Shown in pieces: positions 1 to 5,740 of a DNA stretch of 6,238 nucleotides; the first letter of the stretch is position 1, and each line of letters starts with the position of its first letter. Under the pieces are notes generated by a model, which searched no databases, had not been told where the DNA came from, and saw nothing but the letters and a program-made list of their open reading frames with translations. The position numbers and the translations under genes were made by a program. This stretch comes from Candidatus Segetimicrobium genomatis (GTDB lineage: Bacteria; Sysuimicrobiota; Sysuimicrobiia; Sysuimicrobiales; Segetimicrobiaceae). The stretch covers positions 1 through 6,238 of the forward strand of contig VBAN01000189.1 of NCBI GenBank assembly GCA_005882445.1, in the 5' to 3' direction.

Positions 1-738
1 CGGCACCCGCACCGTCGTCACGCTGATCGGGATGTCGGCCTCCATGATCTTCCGGGTCTCATGGATGATCTTGTCCTCTTCCTCCGTCACCCCTCCGGGC
101 AGCCACTTCCACTGCGGCAGGAGGTTGAAGGCGATCGGCATGGGCGTGCCCGTTGCGCGCTCCACGTCCTCAGGGGTCGGGTGGGTTCGCAACAGGTCCG
201 GCCGCTCGAGCAGCCGGCGGCTCTGGTCCAACAGCGCATCCATCTGGTCTCGCCCCGCCCCCGAGACGGACTGGTAGGTGCAGACCACGACGCGGCGGAT
301 GGGCACCACCGTGTGCAGCGGCGCCAGCGCCATGAGGATCGTGATCGTCGAGCAGTTCGGGTTGGCGATGATCCCGCGGTGCCCTCGCAGCGCGCGCCGG
401 TTGATCTCCGGAATCACCAATGGCACGTCGGCGGCCATGCGAAACGTCGAGCTCTTGTCGATCACGACGGTCCCGGACGCGGCCGCCGCGCGGCCGAAGC
501 GCTCGCTCGCCCCGTCGCCCCCGCCGAAAAAGGCGATGTGGACGCCGCGGAGCGCCTCGAGCGTCGTCTCGGCGATGGCGTACGGCTGTCCGCGGAACGC
601 GACCGTGCGGCCGGCCGAGCGCGCGGTGGCGGTCACCCGCAGCGACGCGACGGGGAACGCCCGCTCCTCGAGCACGCGGAGCACGGTCTGTCCGACGGCC
701 CCGGTTGCGCCGACCACCGCAACATGATAACCGGCCAT
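1..738 (-). CDS. asd: Aspartate-semialdehyde dehydrogenase, 3' end outside window
   Basis: Makes L-aspartate 4-semialdehyde by NADPH-dependent reductive dephosphorylation of aspartyl phosphate, the branch point to lysine/diaminopimelate, threonine and methionine; cytosolic. I translated 246 codons from ATG at 738 to the window edge; the family is about 340 residues, so roughly the last 95 are missing. Seen: an N-terminal Rossmann motif GATGAVG (residues 10-16), phosphate-binding DKSSTFRM (94-101), the catalytic cysteine in ANPNCSTI (Cys129), the TYQSVSGAG segment (154-162) and an acidic/Lys stretch EEEDKIIHETRK (219-230) of the substrate-binding domain. The catalytic His of the family would lie beyond the edge. 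The start is fixed by a strong GGAGGAGGG Shine-Dalgarno site 6-7 nt upstream and by the Rossmann motif beginning at residue 10. It follows dapB by 16 nt, so it is very probably co-transcribed with it. Confidence 0.96.
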   Translation of the reverse strand, partial: MAGYHVAVVGATGAVGQTVLRVLEERAFPVASLRVTATARSAGRTVAFRGQPYAIAETTLEALRGVHIAFFGGGDGASERFGRAAAASGTVVIDKSSTFRMAADVPLVIPEINRRALRGHRGIIANPNCSTITILMALAPLHTVVPIRRVVVCTYQSVSGAGRDQMDALLDQSRRLLERPDLLRTHPTPEDVERATGTPMPIAFNLLPQWKWLPGGVTEEEDKIIHETRKIMEADIPISVTTVRVP

Positions 739-744
739 CTCCTG

Positions 745-753
745 CCCTCCTCC
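745..753 (-). promoter_or_regulatory. Shine-Dalgarno site of asd
   Basis: On the minus strand GGAGGAGGG lies 6 nt before the ATG at 738, inside the 16-nt gap after dapB. A second AGGAG abuts the ATG but is too close to serve. The purine-rich site supports this start and suggests efficient initiation by ribosomes that have just finished dapB. Confidence 0.7.
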
Positions 754-754
754 G

Positions 755-1561
755 CTACGGCTCGAGCACATGCTCCAGCCCTTCCACCAGATGCCGCAGG
801 CCGCCGACCCGCTGGATCGCCAGCACCAGCCCCGGCATGAACCACTCCTCGCTCGTGGAATCGTGCCGGATGGTCAGGGTCTGCCCCGGGCCCCCGAAGA
901 TGACCTCCTGGTGGGCCACCAGCCCCGGCAGCCGCACACTGTGGACGGGCACCCCCGCGGTGGACGCGCCGCGGGCCCCCGCGGCTTCCACCATCTCCTC
1001 CACGGCCGGCGGCGGCGGGGTCCCCCGCGCGGCGGCGACGAGGCGCGCGGTTCGGACCGCCGTGCCCGACGGCGCGTCCCGCTTGCGATCGTGGTGCAGT
1101 TCGATGATCTCCACATGCGGAAAGTACCGCGCCGCCCGCCGGGCGAACTCCATCATCAGCACGGCGCCCAACGCAAAATTGGGGGCCAGGATGGCGCCAA
1201 CCTGCTCGGCCTCGCACCGGTCCCGCAGCGAGGCGACGGATTCGGCCGCGAGCCCCGTCGCGCCGATCACCACAGGGACCCGGTGATCGAGCGCCACGGC
1301 GGCGTGGTCGGGCACCGCGCCGCCGCGGCTGAGATCCACCAGCACCGTCGGCCGCCCCGCGAGGAAGATCTCGGAGAGCTCCGCGGTGATCGGGACGCCC
1401 ACGGCGCCGGCGCCGGCGACCGTTCCCGCGTCCTGCCCCACCGCGGTCTTGCGGCCCAGGGCGCCGACCAGCAGCATGTCGTCACGGCGGGAGATGGTCC
1501 GCACCGCCGCGCGGCCCATCCGGCCGGCCGCGCCGGCCACGACCACCCTATGCACCTGCAC
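755..1561 (-). CDS. dapB: 4-Hydroxy-tetrahydrodipicolinate reductase
   Basis: Reduces 4-hydroxy-2,3,4,5-tetrahydrodipicolinate with NAD(P)H in the diaminopimelate/lysine pathway; a cytosolic tetramer in characterised relatives. 268 residues, close to the E. coli enzyme (273). Seen: dinucleotide-binding GAAGRMG (residues 10-16); IGATGL (99-104), matching the family's GTTG loop; LAPNFALG (125-132); and the active-site block ELHHDRKRDAPSGTA (154-168), where His156 and Lys160 match E. coli His159 and Lys163. The C-terminal GLVAHQEVIFGGPGQTL and FMPG motifs are family-typical. The frame is open upstream to 1738, but that extension lies inside the peptidase gene and has no DapB homology. I chose GTG at 1561 because GAGGT at 1570-1574 lies 8 nt upstream; a GTG two codons later is possible. 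The gene overlaps the M16 gene by 14 nt, suggesting translational coupling. Confidence 0.94.
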   Translation of the reverse strand: MQVHRVVVAGAAGRMGRAAVRTISRRDDMLLVGALGRKTAVGQDAGTVAGAGAVGVPITAELSEIFLAGRPTVLVDLSRGGAVPDHAAVALDHRVPVVIGATGLAAESVASLRDRCEAEQVGAILAPNFALGAVLMMEFARRAARYFPHVEIIELHHDRKRDAPSGTAVRTARLVAAARGTPPPPAVEEMVEAAGARGASTAGVPVHSVRLPGLVAHQEVIFGGPGQTLTIRHDSTSEEWFMPGLVLAIQRVGGLRHLVEGLEHVLEP

Positions 1562-2843
1562 GGGCGCCCACCTCTTCCTCGATGTCCCCTCTGAGCGCCG
1601 GCTGCTGGCCAAATGGGCCGATCGCCGCGAGCGCCAGGCGGTCGGGCACGAGGAGATCCTGCGCCAGCCGCCGCACGTCCTCCCCGCGCACCGCGTCGAC
1701 ATCGGCGATGATCTCATCCAGGGTGATCTGGCGTCCAAAATACTGTTCCGAACGGGCCAGTTTGGTCATGCGGCTTCCCGGGGTCTCGAGGGCGAGCATC
1801 AGGCTGCCCTTGAGGGATTCCTTGGCCCGGGCGACCTCTTCTGGGGTGAGTCCGGCGCGCGCCCGAACGAGGCCGCTGCGGATCAGCCGGACCACCTCAC
1901 GCGCCGCCCCGGGGCTCGTTCCCGCGTAGACAACGAAGGCCCCCGTGTCGGCGTAGGCCGCCTGGTAGGACGAGATCGAGTACGCGAGCCCGCGCTCCTC
2001 GCGAATCTCCTGGAAGAGCCGGCTGCTCATTCCGCTCCCCAGGGCCGAGTCGAGGACCGCCAGCACATACCGGTCGGGGTGGGCCTGCGGGAGACCGGGG
2101 AGACCCAGGCAGAGGTGCACCTGCTCGATCTCTTTGCTCCGGAACGCGGAGGCCCGCGTGGGGACCGGCGCGTGGATCTGCGCCGGGACGGCGTGTCCCG
2201 CCCAGGACCCCAGCGGACGCTCGACGAGCTCGACGATCTGGTCGTGCTCCAGCTGACCCGCCGCGGTCACGAGCACCGCATCCGGCCGGTACCGCTCCGC
2301 CAGGTGGGCGCGGAGGTCGTCCCGCGTGAGACGCTCGACGCTCTCGAGGCTGCCCGAGATGGGACGGCCGAGCGGGTGGCCCGGCCACATGGTTTCGGCC
2401 AGCACATCGTGGACGAGATCGTCGGGAGCGTCCTCGTACATCTTGATCTCCTCGACGAGCACCTGCCGTTCCTTCTCCAGGGCCTCCGGATCGATGGCCG
2501 GGTGGAGCAGCATGTCGGCGAGGATGTCCACGCCCTCCGCGAGATGATCGCTCAGCACCCGCAGGTAGTAGCAGGTGTGCTCCTTGTCCGTGAACGCGTT
2601 GAGCTGGCCGCCGATCGCGTCCATCGCCTCGGCGATGGCCAGGGCCGACCGGGTTGCGGTGCCCTTGAAGAGGACGTGCTCGATGAAATGCGAGATCCCG
2701 CCGTGCGCGGCGTCCTCGTAGCGGGAGCCCGCGGTGACCCAGACGCCGAGGGCGACCGTCCGGACGTGGTCCATCGGCTCGGTGATGATCTTGAGGCCGT
2801 TGCGCAGGACCGCGCCCTGGTACAGCGCCTGATCAACGGCCAT
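1548..2843 (-). CDS. M16-family zinc metallopeptidase (processing-peptidase type)
   Basis: 431 residues, the usual length for the single-unit bacterial M16 peptidases related to mitochondrial processing peptidase and Bacillus MlpA/YmxG. The inverted zinc motif HxxEH is intact as His52-Phe-Ile-Glu55-His56, and the third zinc ligand is probably Glu132 in VLVEEIKMYED. The N-terminal sequence VLRNGLKIITE and the C-terminal-domain segment FQEIREERGLAYSISSY, with its conserved Arg/Tyr region, are family-typical, so the peptidase looks catalytically complete. No signal peptide or membrane segment is seen; it is probably cytosolic. The natural substrate is not known from sequence. The start at ATG 2843 is forced by an in-frame TAG just upstream and fits the family N-terminus, but no good Shine-Dalgarno site precedes it. 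It follows pnp, as in Bacillus and many Gram-positive genomes, and its 3' end overlaps dapB by 14 nt. Confidence 0.93.
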   Translation of the reverse strand: MAVDQALYQGAVLRNGLKIITEPMDHVRTVALGVWVTAGSRYEDAAHGGISHFIEHVLFKGTATRSALAIAEAMDAIGGQLNAFTDKEHTCYYLRVLSDHLAEGVDILADMLLHPAIDPEALEKERQVLVEEIKMYEDAPDDLVHDVLAETMWPGHPLGRPISGSLESVERLTRDDLRAHLAERYRPDAVLVTAAGQLEHDQIVELVERPLGSWAGHAVPAQIHAPVPTRASAFRSKEIEQVHLCLGLPGLPQAHPDRYVLAVLDSALGSGMSSRLFQEIREERGLAYSISSYQAAYADTGAFVVYAGTSPGAAREVVRLIRSGLVRARAGLTPEEVARAKESLKGSLMLALETPGSRMTKLARSEQYFGRQITLDEIIADVDAVRGEDVRRLAQDLLVPDRLALAAIGPFGQQPALRGDIEEEVGARAGA

Positions 2844-2886
2844 CTAGGTAAGGCCGATCGAAGCGTGGAGTAGAGCCAAGGTGACC

Positions 2887-2912
2887 GAGAAGCCTCCTCG
2901 CGGAGGCTTCTC
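2887..2912 (-). terminator. Perfect 11-bp hairpin between pnp and M16 gene, no U-tract
   Basis: An inverted repeat with arms GAGAAGCCTCC and GGAGGCTTCTC and a 4-nt loop. In the minus-strand RNA the loop is GCGA, a GNRA tetraloop, so the hairpin should be very stable. It begins 25 nt after the pnp stop. No T-run follows on either strand, so it is not a classical intrinsic terminator. It may be a U-less terminator, or a 3'-end stabilising or processing hairpin between pnp and the downstream genes. The symmetry is seen directly; the role is inferred. Confidence 0.5.
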
Positions 2913-2936
2913 CTACGCCAGGATTCGCGGCCACAA

Positions 2937-3857
2937 TTACGGCCCGGGCTTTCGCCGGGGCGGCCGGCCCCCGCGGCGGTCGCGGGGCCCCCGGTCGTGC
3001 CGGTCAAACCGATCCGGGCGGCGCCCCTCGCCTCCCTGCCCATCGCCCCCTTCGGGGGACAACCCCGCCGGGACTTCCTCGCCGGGCACCAGGCCGCGGC
3101 GGGTCAGGTTGACGCGCCCGAGGTTGTCGATCTCCTTGACCCGGACCTCGAGCTCATCCCCCACCTTGACCACGTCCTCCACCTTGTTGACCCGCTCCCG
3201 GGACAGCTCGGAGATGTGGACCAGCCCCTCCTTGCCCGGAAAGATCTCCACGAACGCCCCGAAGTTCATCAACCGGGTCACCCGACCCTTGTAGACCTCG
3301 CCGGGCTTGGCTTCCTTGACGATGTCCTCGATCATCCGCCGGGCGCGCGCCGCGGCTTCCCCGTCGGGCGAGGCGATCAGAACGCGCCCGTCCTGCTCGA
3401 TATCGATCTTGACGCCGGTCTCGGCCGTGATCTTGTTGATCACCTTGCCGCCCGGGCCGATGACTTCCCGGATCCGCTCGGGGTTGATCAGGACGGTGAT
3501 GATCCGGGGCGCGTACGGGGACAGGTCGGGGCGCGGCGCGGCGATCGCCTGCTGCATGACATCGAGCACCTGCATCCGGGCCTCTCGGGCCTGGGCGAGG
3601 GCCCTCCCGAACACGTCCCGGGACAGCCCGCGGATCTTGATGTCCATCTGCAGCGCGGTCACCCCATCCCGGGTGCCGGCCACCTTGAAGTCCATGTCGC
3701 CCATCGCATCCTCGATCCCCTGGATATCCGTGAGGATCGCCACCCGGGAGTCGCCGGCGGGACCGGTGATCAGCCCCATCGCGATCCCTCCCACCGGCTT
3801 GCGAATCGGCACCCCCGTGTCCATCAGCGCGAGCGTGCTGCCGCAGACGGAGGCCAT
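2937..3857 (-). CDS. pnp: C-terminal reading frame of the broken pnp
   Basis: An open frame of 306 codons from the internal ATG 3857 ([13 protein letters not shown]), which a gene caller would report separately. PNPase homology in this frame really begins 22 codons earlier, at 3923. It carries the second half of RNase PH domain 2 with the catalytic Asp/Lys residues, the KH domain ([13 protein letters not shown], roughly 3440-3480), the S1 domain (roughly 3150-3310) and an Arg-rich tail. No Shine-Dalgarno site is evident before 3857, and a protein starting there would lack part of the catalytic fold. It is better read as the second half of one damaged gene than as an independent protein. Confidence 0.6.
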   Translation of the reverse strand: MASVCGSTLALMDTGVPIRKPVGGIAMGLITGPAGDSRVAILTDIQGIEDAMGDMDFKVAGTRDGVTALQMDIKIRGLSRDVFGRALAQAREARMQVLDVMQQAIAAPRPDLSPYAPRIITVLINPERIREVIGPGGKVINKITAETGVKIDIEQDGRVLIASPDGEAAARARRMIEDIVKEAKPGEVYKGRVTRLMNFGAFVEIFPGKEGLVHISELSRERVNKVEDVVKVGDELEVRVKEIDNLGRVNLTRRGLVPGEEVPAGLSPEGGDGQGGEGRRPDRFDRHDRGPRDRRGGRPPRRKPGP

Positions 3858-3924
3858 CGAGGTCGAGCCATTGGACTCCAGCGTGAGCGAGACCAGCCGG
3901 ATGGTGTACGGCCACTCCTCCTCC

Positions 3925-3945
3925 GGGGGGGAGGGGCCGCACCTC
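3925..3945 (-). other. pnp deletion/frameshift junction at a seven-C run
   Basis: The minus strand reads GAG GTG CGG CCC CTC CCC CCC before GGAGGAGGAG. The first frame gives E-V-R-P-L-P-P then loses homology; the +1 frame gives E-E-E-W-P-Y-T. From memory of the family, about 28 residues normally separate the Glu of SVGE from this acidic patch; here there are about six. The net loss is therefore near 65 nt. It could be one 65-nt deletion, or a 66-nt in-frame deletion plus one extra C in the 3925-3931 run. Dropping one C makes the reading V-R-P-L-P-P-E-E-E-W continuous. Confidence 0.8.
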
Positions 3946-5133
3946 GCCGACGCTGTAGGGGGGGAAATCGTAGTGATGCATGAAGCGCTTGCTCTCCCGC
4001 AGGCTCAGGTCGTCGATGATCTGCTCGTCCTGCCCGGTTCCCAACGTACAGCTGGTCAGCAACTGGGTCTGCCCGCGGACGAAGAGCCCGGACCCGTGCA
4101 CGCGCGGCAGCAGGCCCACCTCGGCCGACAGCGGACGGATCTGGGTTGGGGTGCGGCCGTCCGGGCGGACGCCGTCGTTGAGGATCATCCGGCGGACCTC
4201 TGTCTTGATGAGCGCCTCGACCGCGTCGGCCACCGCGCGCGGGCGGTCGGGAAACCGGCCGGCCAGAGCGTGCTGCGTCTCCGCCGCCACCTGAGCCAGC
4301 GCGGTCTCGCGCGACTGCTTGTCGCCGCGGCGCAGGGCATCCGCGACCTTCGCCGCCGCGGCGTCGCGCACCGCCGACTCCACCTCGGCGGTGTCCGGGG
4401 CGGTCACCGCGCTCTTCGGGCGCCCCACCTGGCGGACGAGGTCGTCGATCCTTCCGATGATCCGCTTGATCTCGGCGTGCGCCAGATCGAGGGCCTCCAG
4501 GAGGCGCTCCTCCGCCACTTCCCGCGCCCCCGCCTCGACCATGGTGACGGCGTCCCGCGTGCCGGCGACGACCAGGTCCAGGTCCGTCGTTTTCTCATCG
4601 ATGGCCCGCTGCGGCGGATTGACCGTGAGCTGGCCGTCGATCAGACCGATCCGCACCGCGGCGATCGGCCCGTCGAACGGGATATCGGAGATCCCGAGCG
4701 CCGCGCCGGCGCCGGTGACCGCCAGGATATCCGGCGTGTTGTCTTGGTCGGTGCTGAGCACCGTGGCGATGACCTGCACGTCGTTGCGGAATCCCTTCGG
4801 GAACAACGGGCGGATCGGCCGGTCCATCAGGCGCGCGGTGAGAATCGCCCGTTCCCCCGGCCGGCCCTCGCGTTTGAAGAAGCCGCCGGGGATCTTCCCG
4901 GCGGCAAACATCTTCTCTTCGTAGTCGCACGTCAGCGGGAAAAAGTCGATCCCTTCCCGGGGCGCCGACGACATCGTCGCGGTCACCAGCACCACCGTGT
5001 CCCCGCAGCGGACCACCACGGCGCCGTTGGCCTGCCGGGCGAGGCGGCCGGTCTCGATCGAGATCGGGCGGCCGGGCAGGTCGATCTCCACTCGGCCCGT
5101 CCTCACCGGGCCGCCGCCGTGGTCTGTCCTCAC

Positions 5134-5242
5134 TTGGGCCGTCCTCCTCTCCGCGCGTTCACGCGGCGCCCCTCAGGGGGCAACCTCTGCTTGCCGTTAT
5201 CTCCACCTTGGTATGGCGCCCCCGCAAGGGGAGGCACCCATC
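5134..5242 (-). promoter_or_regulatory. Structured 5' leader of pnp
   Basis: A 109-nt non-coding stretch between the rpsO terminator and the pnp start. Several hairpins can form in the minus-strand RNA: 5215-5238 (about 9 bp including G-U pairs), 5179-5195 (GGCAA/TTGCC), 5168-5181 (GCCCC/GGGGC, mutually exclusive with the previous one) and 5151-5166 (CCGCG/CGCGG), the last ending only 3 nt before the GGAGG site at 5143-5147. In E. coli the pnp leader is a double-stranded target for RNase III and PNPase autoregulation; a comparable role here is inference. I see no convincing promoter within this leader. Confidence 0.4.
5143..5147 (-). promoter_or_regulatory. Shine-Dalgarno site selecting the GTG start of pnp
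   Basis: GGAGG on the minus strand, 9 nt before GTG at 5133. An alternative in-frame GTG ten codons downstream has no such site, which is why the longer N-terminus was chosen. Confidence 0.65.
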
Positions 5243-5277
5243 AAAAACGGCAGCGGAGCGGGAACCCCGCTCCGCCG
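5243..5277 (-). terminator. Intrinsic terminator after rpsO
   Basis: In the minus-strand RNA an 8-bp perfect stem GGAGCGGG/CCCGCTCC (5266-5273 with 5255-5262) closes a 3-nt loop. It extends to 12 bp through CGGC/GCTG with one G-U pair and is followed two bases later by five T (5247-5243). It starts only 1 nt after the rpsO stop. This is a classical Rho-independent terminator, so pnp must rely on read-through or its own promoter. Confidence 0.85.
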
Positions 5278-5278
5278 A

Positions 5279-5551
5279 TCACCGCCGCAGTCCCAACCGC
5301 TCCACAATCGCGTGATAGCGCTCCGCAGCGTGCGTGCTGAGGTAGGTCAGGAGCCGGCGCCGCTGCCCGACCATCCGCAGCAGCCCCCGTCTCGAATGGA
5401 AGTCTTTTTTGTGCGCCTGGAGATGCTCGCTGAGGTGATTGATCCGTTCGGTCAGACGCGCGATCTGGACGTCCGGAGACCCGCTGTCTTTGGGATGCCG
5501 TTGAAACTCGCTCACCGCTACCTGCTGCGTCGCTTCACCCTCTGCGCTCAT
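5279..5551 (-). CDS. rpsO: 30S ribosomal protein S15
   Basis: A primary 16S rRNA-binding protein of the small-subunit platform that binds the helix 20-22 junction and helps form bridges to the 50S subunit. With the start at ATG 5551 it is 90 residues, the normal length being about 89. Seen: [54 protein letters not shown], all diagnostic of S15, including the RNA-contacting His/Asp/Ser residues of [10 protein letters not shown]. The frame is open to an ATG at 5587, but that 12-residue Arg-rich extension lacks family similarity and covers a hairpin and the Shine-Dalgarno site (GGAGGT, 5559-5564, 7 nt before 5551), so the shorter start is right. It has its own promoter upstream and a strong terminator downstream, so it may be mainly monocistronic, with pnp next as in many bacteria. 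Confidence 0.97.
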   Translation of the reverse strand: MSAEGEATQQVAVSEFQRHPKDSGSPDVQIARLTERINHLSEHLQAHKKDFHSRRGLLRMVGQRRRLLTYLSTHAAERYHAIVERLGLRR

Positions 5552-5680
5552 CTGCTCCACCTCCACGCGCCGGATCCTCCGGCGCATCGACCCGCGGGCC
5601 GGAGCGCCGCCGGAGCTGCGGGCGCCCCCGCCATGCCGCCCCCCTCCCTCACCGGCACGGGAGCGGCCGCGTGGCTACAG
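5552..5680 (-). promoter_or_regulatory. rpsO leader with hairpin next to the ribosome-binding site
   Basis: About 129 nt of very GC-rich untranslated leader between the predicted transcription start and the S15 start codon. An 8-bp perfect stem GCGCCGGA/TCCGGCGC with a GGA loop (5567-5585) ends 2 nt before the Shine-Dalgarno site. Two upstream CTCCGG copies in AGCTCCGGCGGCGCTCCGG could instead pair with the CCGGAG of this hairpin, and their GCTCC parts could pair with GGAGC just before the ATG. Alternative folds that hide or expose the start are thus possible. S15 autoregulates through its leader in E. coli and in Geobacillus; that it does so here is inference. Confidence 0.4.
5559..5564 (-). 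promoter_or_regulatory. Shine-Dalgarno site deciding the rpsO start
   Basis: GGAGGT on the minus strand, 7 nt before ATG 5551. It excludes the longer in-frame start at 5587 and lies 2 nt downstream of a strong leader hairpin. Confidence 0.75.
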
Positions 5681-5686
5681 GAATTC

Positions 5687-5716
5687 ATGATAACACACAG
5701 CCTGCAGGGCTGGCAA
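5687..5716 (-). promoter_or_regulatory. Sigma-70-type promoter for rpsO
   Basis: On the minus strand TTGCCA (5711-5716, five of six to TTGACA) is followed after 18 nt by TATCAT (5687-5692, five of six to TATAAT), preceded by TGT, an extended -10. Transcription would start near 5680. It lies 24 nt past the efp stop and is an AT-rich island in very GC-rich surroundings. This is the best promoter in the window. Confidence 0.75.
5698..5712. repeat. Small dyad in the promoter spacer
   Basis: CAGCC-TGCAG-GGCTG, a 5-bp inverted repeat that lies between -35 and -10 and overlaps the inner edge of the -35 box. It could be an operator half-site pair, but the arms are short and chance is a fair explanation. 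Confidence 0.25.
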
Positions 5717-5722
5717 ACCGCC

Positions 5723-5740
5723 GGGCCCAGGGAGGGACCC
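5723..5740 (-). terminator. Weak hairpin directly after efp
   Basis: In minus-strand RNA GGGUCC and GGGCCC pair over 6 bp (one G-U) around a CUCCCU loop, starting at the base after the efp stop codon. Only GGCGGTTTGCC follows, with no real T-run, so it is at most a weak terminator and efp transcripts may read on into rpsO. Confidence 0.3.

Larger units (their letters stand above)
2937..5133 (-). pseudogene. pnp: Polynucleotide phosphorylase, interrupted by deletion and frameshift
   Basis: PNPase is a trimeric cytosolic 3'-5' exoribonuclease that phosphorolyses RNA to nucleoside diphosphates. From GTG 5133 (GGAGG at 5143-5147, 9 nt upstream) the first frame encodes 397 good residues: RNase PH domain 1 (with KIPGGFFKREGRP and RLMDRPIRPLFPKGF), the helical domain, and the start of RNase PH domain 2 up to FPPYSVGE. 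After a short Pro-rich stretch homology jumps to the +1-shifted frame at 3923 (EEEWPYTIR) and runs 328 residues to TAA at 2937: the catalytic MGDMDFK region (E. coli Asp486, Asp492 and Lys494 equivalents present), KH domain with GPGG, S1 domain, and an Arg/Gly-rich tail. The original first frame continues to 3154 as nonsense. The conserved GRREIGHG block is missing. A true mutation or an assembly error are both possible; strong conservation on both sides favours error or a very recent lesion. Confidence 0.85.

Noticed and set aside
61..1594. Plus-strand open frames opposite asd and dapB
   Set aside because: The minus strand carries complete, well-conserved enzymes here. The antisense translations are compositionally odd and unrecognisable.
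1562..1738. 59-residue N-terminal extension of DapB
   Set aside because: It is the out-of-frame reading of the peptidase gene. DapB homology begins only at the GTG near 1561.
1386..2873. Plus-strand open frame (495 codons) antisense to the M16 peptidase
   Set aside because: Same reason: a shadow of a conserved peptidase gene in GC-rich DNA, with no domain of its own.
2844..2879. Possible 11-residue leader peptide (TTG start, [11 protein letters not shown]) ending at the TAG next to the M16 start
   Set aside because: A TTG start with a poorly spaced ribosome site and no supporting conservation; too short to tell from chance.
3925..3945. Programmed +1 frameshifting at CCC CCC G in pnp
   Set aside because: CCC runs are prone to +1 slippage, and a +1 shift would join the two frames, but it cannot restore the roughly 22 missing conserved residues. 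A lesion or an assembly error is the simpler reading.
5190..5247. Promoter for pnp in its own leader
   Set aside because: Candidates such as TTGCGG with GATAAC have poor matches or wrong spacing (about 20 nt or more).
3307..5340. Long plus-strand open frame (677 codons) antisense to pnp
   Set aside because: Its sequence is Arg/Pro/His-rich low-complexity text with no recognisable domain, and it mirrors a real conserved gene. High GC removes stop codons from the opposite strand, which explains its length.
5552..5587. Longer S15 start at ATG 5587
   Set aside because: The extra 12 residues have no family similarity and overlap a hairpin and the Shine-Dalgarno site of the better start at 5551.
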